The notes beneath the pieces were generated by a model. It worked only from the letters and a program-made list of their open reading frames with translations. It made no database searches and was not told the DNA's origin. This document shows, in pieces, positions 7,341 through 10,301 of a stretch of DNA of 10,301 nt (positions are counted from its first letter, which is position 1; each line of letters starts with the position of its first letter). Source of the stretch: Providencia sneebia DSM 19967 (GTDB lineage Bacteria; Pseudomonadota; Gammaproteobacteria; Enterobacterales; Enterobacteriaceae); NCBI RefSeq assembly GCF_000314895.2, contig NZ_CM001773.1, positions 3,293,687-3,303,987 on the forward strand, in the 5' to 3' direction. The translations under genes and the position numbers were made by a program.

Positions 7341-7417
7341 AAACGTTCAGTCACAATGAAACAATTCTGATGGTATTATTAACACCATCTATGATTGAAT
7401 GTGACTTTTATGCGTTT
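7341..7417. repeat. Long imperfect hairpin with three nested helices
   Basis: Three pairings nest around one loop. The outer is AAACG 7341-7345 with CGTTT 7413-7417. The middle is AGTCACA 7349-7355 with TGTGACT 7400-7406. The inner is GATGGTATT 7369-7377 with AACACCATC 7381-7389, with one A/C mismatch and the loop ATT. Internal loops of 13 and 10 bases separate the middle and inner helices. The middle helix is followed by TTTT on the + strand (7406-7409). It could be an RNA structure, a decayed miniature mobile element, or a terminator-like element before the pcnB promoter. Confidence 0.55.
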
Positions 7418-7422
7418 AGCCA

Positions 7423-7451
7423 TTCTCAAAGAAAGTTCAGTAGGCTATGAT
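7423..7451 (+). promoter_or_regulatory. Candidate sigma-70 promoter of pcnB
   Basis: TTCTCA (7423-7428, 4/6) and TATGAT (7446-7451, 5/6) are separated by exactly 17 bases. The -10 lies inside a small dyad, GGCTA-TGAT-TAGCC (7443-7456). Transcription would start near 7458, about 44 bases before the ATT start codon. It is the best-placed promoter-like pair in the spacer, but no experiment supports it here. Confidence 0.4.
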
Positions 7452-7491
7452 TAGCCGCTTATTTTGTTTAATGAATATTCGTAATAACATC

Positions 7492-7504
7492 GAGGTGTAC
7501 TATT
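7492..7504 (+). promoter_or_regulatory. Shine-Dalgarno and ATT initiation codon of pcnB
   Basis: GAGGTG (7492-7497), a strong match to the 16S anti-Shine-Dalgarno, is followed four bases later by ATT (7502-7504), in frame with pcnB. The in-frame stretch from the stop TGA (7472-7474) to the ATG at 7559 contains no ATG, GTG or TTG. The codons after ATT read [14 protein letters not shown], homologous to E. coli PcnB FTRVANFCRKVLSR. E. coli pcnB is reported to initiate at AUU, a codon discriminated against by initiation factor IF3. Confidence 0.88.
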
Positions 7505-9046
7505 TTTAACCGAGTAGCAAATTTCTGCCGTAATATTTTATCACGAAATGACAAAGATATGCGTGACACTCAGGCAGCCGGTGAAAGGCCAGTCACTCAC
7601 TCTGCATCGACAGAAAGTCATTATCTAGAGCAGAATGCGAAACAAACGAAAAATACGGTTCGTCAATCCAAACGTGCCGACATTCAGGCAGAGAAAACAG
7701 AGACAATGACGACCGGAACAGATGAAAAGATCACAATCATCCCACGTTCAGAACATAATATTTCACGAAATGATATCAGTGATAATGCGCTGAAGGTATT
7801 GTATCGACTGAATAAAGGTGGCTATGAAGCTTACCTCGTCGGTGGTGGTGTTCGTGATTTATTATTAGGTAAAAAACCAAAAGACTTTGATATCACGACA
7901 AATGCGACTCCCGAGCAGATCAGAAAACTATTTCGCAATTGCCGTTTAGTTGGTCGCAGATTCCGTCTAGCACATATCATGTTTGGACCAGAAGTGATTG
8001 AAGTCGCTACTTTCCGTGGACATCATGATCAAAGTATCACTGAAGATAAAAACCTGTCACAACAAGCCCAAAACGGCATGTTACTCCGTGATAATATTTT
8101 CGGTTCAATTGAAGAAGATGCTATTCGCCGTGATTTCACAGTAAACAGCTTGTATTACAACATTGATGATTTCTCTGTTCGTGATTATGTCGACGGTTTA
8201 AAAGATCTCAAAGATGGGATCATTCGTTTAATTGGCGATCCGGAAACGCGATATCGTGAAGATCCCGTCAGAATGTTACGTGCGGTGCGCTTTGCGTGTA
8301 AGCTTGATATGCGCATTGAGCCAAAAACGGCACAGCCAATTAAGCAATTAGCGCCACTTTTAAGAGAAATTCCATCAGCAAGACTGTTTGAAGAATCACT
8401 AAAATTACTTCAAGCAGGACAAGGTTATGCAACCTATAAAATGCTGAAAGAGTACCACTTATTTGAACAACTCTTTCCCACAATCAGTATCCGATTCACG
8501 CTAAATAATGACTCGCCAATGGAGAAAATCATTGAGCAAGTCCTGAAAAATACTGATTTTAGACTCAAAAATGAACGACCTGTCAATCCCGCTTTCTTAT
8601 TTGCAGCAATGTTATGGTATCCCGTAACAGAACATGCAGAGAAGCTTTCTCAAGAAGGTGGTCTTGCTTATTATGACGCATTTGCTTTAGCAATGAATGA
8701 TATTCTAGACGATCAATGTCGGTCTATTGCCATACCTAAACGCATTACTACAACCATGCGCGATATTTGGCAGTTACAGTTACGCCTTCCGCGTAGGCAG
8801 GGTCGTCGTGCGAGTAAGTTAATGGAACATCAAAAATTCCGTGCTGCTTTTGATTTGCTAGAACTTCGCGCTAATGTTGAGCGCAGAACTGAGCTACAAG
8901 AACTCGCAACTTGGTGGGATGATTACCAAAGAGCAAATAATACTCAGCAACGTGAAATGATTGCTGAACTGGGTAGTTCACCTGTACGTAAACGCCACCG
9001 CCCTCGTAAACCATCACATGCCGCGCGTAAGCCGAATAAATCTTAG
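7502..9046 (+). CDS. pcnB: Poly(A) polymerase I
   Basis: PcnB adds 3' poly(A) tails to RNAs, marking them for degradation, and controls ColE1-type plasmid copy number through RNA I decay. With the ATT start at 7502 the product is 514 residues (E. coli 465). The first 15 residues match the E. coli N-terminus. Most of the extra length is a Q/T/K/E-rich linker of about 55 residues before [13 protein letters not shown]. The class II nucleotidyltransferase core follows: [10 protein letters not shown] (114-123), the metal pair D128 and D130 in [25 protein letters not shown] with the likely third acidic residue D211, and [12 protein letters not shown]. The C-terminal tail is very basic, for RNA binding. 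An ATG at 7559 is the first conventional start, but it lacks a ribosome site and would remove conserved residues. The TAG stop (9044-9046) lies inside the folK ribosome site, so the two genes are probably co-transcribed and translationally coupled. AUU initiation implies low, IF3-sensitive expression. Confidence 0.95.
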   Translation: MFNRVANFCRNILSRNDKDMRDTQAAGERPVTHSASTESHYLEQNAKQTKNTVRQSKRADIQAEKTETMTTGTDEKITIIPRSEHNISRNDISDNALKVLYRLNKGGYEAYLVGGGVRDLLLGKKPKDFDITTNATPEQIRKLFRNCRLVGRRFRLAHIMFGPEVIEVATFRGHHDQSITEDKNLSQQAQNGMLLRDNIFGSIEEDAIRRDFTVNSLYYNIDDFSVRDYVDGLKDLKDGIIRLIGDPETRYREDPVRMLRAVRFACKLDMRIEPKTAQPIKQLAPLLREIPSARLFEESLKLLQAGQGYATYKMLKEYHLFEQLFPTISIRFTLNNDSPMEKIIEQVLKNTDFRLKNERPVNPAFLFAAMLWYPVTEHAEKLSQEGGLAYYDAFALAMNDILDDQCRSIAIPKRITTTMRDIWQLQLRLPRRQGRRASKLMEHQKFRAAFDLLELRANVERRTELQELATWWDDYQRANNTQQREMIAELGSSPVRKRHRPRKPSHAARKPNKS

Positions 9047-9056
9047 GAGCTAAAGA

Positions 9057-9548
9057 ATGGAGCAGGTTTATATCGCTATTGGTAGTAATCTTGGTGATCC
9101 GCTAAAACAAGCACAGCAAGCTATTGAAGCATTGAATGAGATCCCCAAAAGCAAAGTGAGCAAAACCTCTTCAATCTATCGCACTAAACCTTTAGGTCCA
9201 CAAGATCAAAATGATTTTCTCAATCTTGCCGTGTTACTTGAAACCGAGCTTGAACCAGAAGAATTGCTTGACCATACTCAAAGGATTGAGCTTGAGCTAG
9301 GTCGAGTACGCAAAGCTGAACGCTGGGGCCCTAGAACACTTGATCTTGATATTATGCTGTTTGGAGATCGTGTTATTAGCACCCCGCGATTAACCGTGCC
9401 ACATTATGGATTAAAAGAGCGGGAATTTATGCTATATCCGCTCAATGACATTGCTCCTCACCTTATTTTTCCTGATGGTGAGCCACTTGCACAAAGGCTC
9501 ACTCAGGTTCCACGTAATGGTCTCACTTTTTGGGATACAACCGCTTAA
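9057..9548 (+). CDS. folK: 2-amino-4-hydroxy-6-hydroxymethyldihydropteridine pyrophosphokinase (HPPK)
   Basis: A 163-residue cytoplasmic enzyme that transfers pyrophosphate from ATP to 6-hydroxymethyl-7,8-dihydropterin, the step before dihydropteroate synthase in folate synthesis. Family landmarks: YIAIGSNLGDP (5-15), SSIYRTKPLGPQDQNDFLN (38-56) and the signature RKAERWGPRTLDLDIMLFG (85-103), whose D96 and D98 bind the magnesium ions. VPHYGLKEREFMLYPL (114-129) follows. All key residues are present and the length is close to E. coli FolK (159). The start ATG 9057 has AGGAG at 9045-9049 seven bases upstream, and this site overlaps the pcnB stop codon. The next gene, panB, begins 58 bases after the stop. 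Confidence 0.97.
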   Translation: MEQVYIAIGSNLGDPLKQAQQAIEALNEIPKSKVSKTSSIYRTKPLGPQDQNDFLNLAVLLETELEPEELLDHTQRIELELGRVRKAERWGPRTLDLDIMLFGDRVISTPRLTVPHYGLKEREFMLYPLNDIAPHLIFPDGEPLAQRLTQVPRNGLTFWDTTA

Positions 9549-9606
9549 TCACTGAAATTTTCGCCAGTAAATACTCCTTGTGAGATCATTTCCGGAGGTT
9601 ATTACA

Positions 9607-10301
9607 ATGAAACCAATTTCTCTGTCAGTTTTAGCTCAATGCAAAAAAAACAAGCATAAATTTGCAACGATCACTGCCTATGATGCCAGCTTTGCGCAAT
9701 TATTTGCTGAGCAAGGTATCCAAGTGATGCTGGTTGGTGATTCACTTGGTATGACCATTCAAGGCGAAACTAGCACCCTTCCTGTCACTGTTGAACAAAT
9801 TGCTTATCACACGCGCTGCGTTCGTAAAGGTGCACCTAACGCCTTTATCATTGCTGATATGCCTTTTATGAGTTATGCAACACCTGAGCAAGCTTGTGCT
9901 AATGCCGCTATCTTGATGCAAGCCGGCGCAAATATGGTCAAAGTTGAAGGTGGTCGTTGGCTAGTTGAAACAGTAAAAATGCTTTGTGAGCGCTCTGTGC
10001 CTGTTTGCGGCCACCTCGGATTGACACCACAAGCCGTAAATGTGCTAGGTGGCTATAAAGTACAAGGCCGCGATGAAGCAACAGCAACTCAATTAACACA
10101 AGATGCGTTAGCCTTAGAACAGGCAGGAATTCAGTTGTTAGTGCTTGAATGTGTTCCAACTTCTCTTGCTCATCATATTACTGAGAAATTATCACTTCCC
10201 GTCATTGGTATTGGTGCAGGTAAAGAAACAGATGGGCAAATTCTTGTCATGCATGATGCGCTAGGGATCACAGCTCGACCGCCGAAATTCGCCAAAAATT
10301 T
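9607..10301 (+). CDS. panB: 3-methyl-2-oxobutanoate hydroxymethyltransferase, 3'-truncated by the window edge
   Basis: The first enzyme of pantothenate (vitamin B5) synthesis, converting 2-oxoisovalerate and methylene-tetrahydrofolate to ketopantoate. The reading frame starts at ATG 9607, with GGAGG at 9594-9598 eight bases upstream. It stays open to the right edge, so 231 complete codons of about 264 are visible. Landmarks: [19 protein letters not shown] (19-37), [14 protein letters not shown] (41-54) with metal ligand D45, ADMPF with D84, VKVEGG with E114, CGHLGLTPQ (134-142), GGYKVQGR (148-155), catalytic E181 in LVLECVP, and [17 protein letters not shown] (201-217). These positions coincide with the E. 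coli enzyme numbering. It follows folK by 58 bases, in which I see no terminator. panC would be expected beyond the edge. Confidence 0.96.
   Translation, partial: MKPISLSVLAQCKKNKHKFATITAYDASFAQLFAEQGIQVMLVGDSLGMTIQGETSTLPVTVEQIAYHTRCVRKGAPNAFIIADMPFMSYATPEQACANAAILMQAGANMVKVEGGRWLVETVKMLCERSVPVCGHLGLTPQAVNVLGGYKVQGRDEATATQLTQDALALEQAGIQLLVLECVPTSLAHHITEKLSLPVIGIGAGKETDGQILVMHDALGITARPPKFAKN

Larger units (their letters stand above)
7049..7501. other. Gene-free AT-rich spacer in the position of E. coli gluQRS
   Basis: About 450 bases between the dksA hairpin and pcnB. I see no gluQRS-like protein remnant in any frame I checked (none of the family landmarks such as RFAPSPSG or HFG). The stretch contains a 15-bp tandem duplication (7142-7171), a 41-codon reading frame of doubtful reality (7198-7323), a long imperfect hairpin (7341-7417) and a candidate pcnB promoter (7423-7451). 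A second, weaker promoter-like pair is TTTACG (7306-7311) and AATAAT (7328-7333), with a 16-base spacer. Confidence 0.7.

Noticed and set aside
1..10301. A novel defence, mobile or biosynthetic system
   Set aside because: Every sizeable coding region belongs to a well-known enterobacterial housekeeping family in a largely conserved order; no integrase, transposase, toxin-antitoxin pair, CRISPR or unusual gene cluster is visible.

Overview
The window is chromosomal housekeeping DNA from an AT-rich enterobacterium. Protein sequences (DksA near-identical to the E. coli form, plus PBP1B, HrpB, SfsA, PcnB, FolK and PanB) place it in Enterobacterales. The low GC content and the diverged, expanded linkers suggest a Proteus/Providencia-type member of the Morganellaceae. 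That genus-level guess is inference; the order-level call is secure. I see no phage, transposon, CRISPR, tRNA or rRNA.

Layout. The 3' end of hemL (+) runs into a strong hairpin terminator and meets mrcB (-) tail to tail. mrcB (PBP1B) lies downstream of hrpB (-), separated by about 230 bp of AT-rich DNA that probably carries an mrcB promoter. hrpB diverges from sfsA (+) across a short AT-rich spacer. sfsA is followed by a leader/promoter region and dksA (+), which ends in a GC-rich hairpin. A gene-free stretch of about 450 bp with small repeats and a long imperfect hairpin then leads to pcnB-folK-panB (+), a compact unit in which the folK ribosome binding site overlaps the pcnB stop codon. panB runs off the right edge.

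Functions. The genes cover tetrapyrrole synthesis (hemL), peptidoglycan polymerisation (mrcB), a DEAH-box RNA helicase-like protein (hrpB), a nuclease-fold protein of unclear role (sfsA), stringent-response transcription control (dksA), RNA polyadenylation (pcnB), folate synthesis (folK) and pantothenate synthesis (panB). The last two both feed one-carbon/cofactor metabolism: FolK supplies the folate branch, and PanB uses methylene-tetrahydrofolate.

Most notable points. (1) pcnB almost certainly starts at a non-canonical ATT codon at 7502, preceded by GAGGTG. This adds 19 residues, matches the E. coli PcnB N-terminus, and would be missed by an ATG/GTG/TTG gene caller. (2) Compared with E. coli gene order, gluQRS is missing between dksA and pcnB, thpR is missing between hrpB and sfsA, and the fhu genes are missing between mrcB and hemL. 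(3) The gluQRS position is occupied by non-coding DNA with a three-helix imperfect hairpin and a 15-bp tandem duplication. (4) mrcB has an internal ATG placed like the start of the short PBP1B-gamma form of E. coli. I found no clearly new multi-gene system here.
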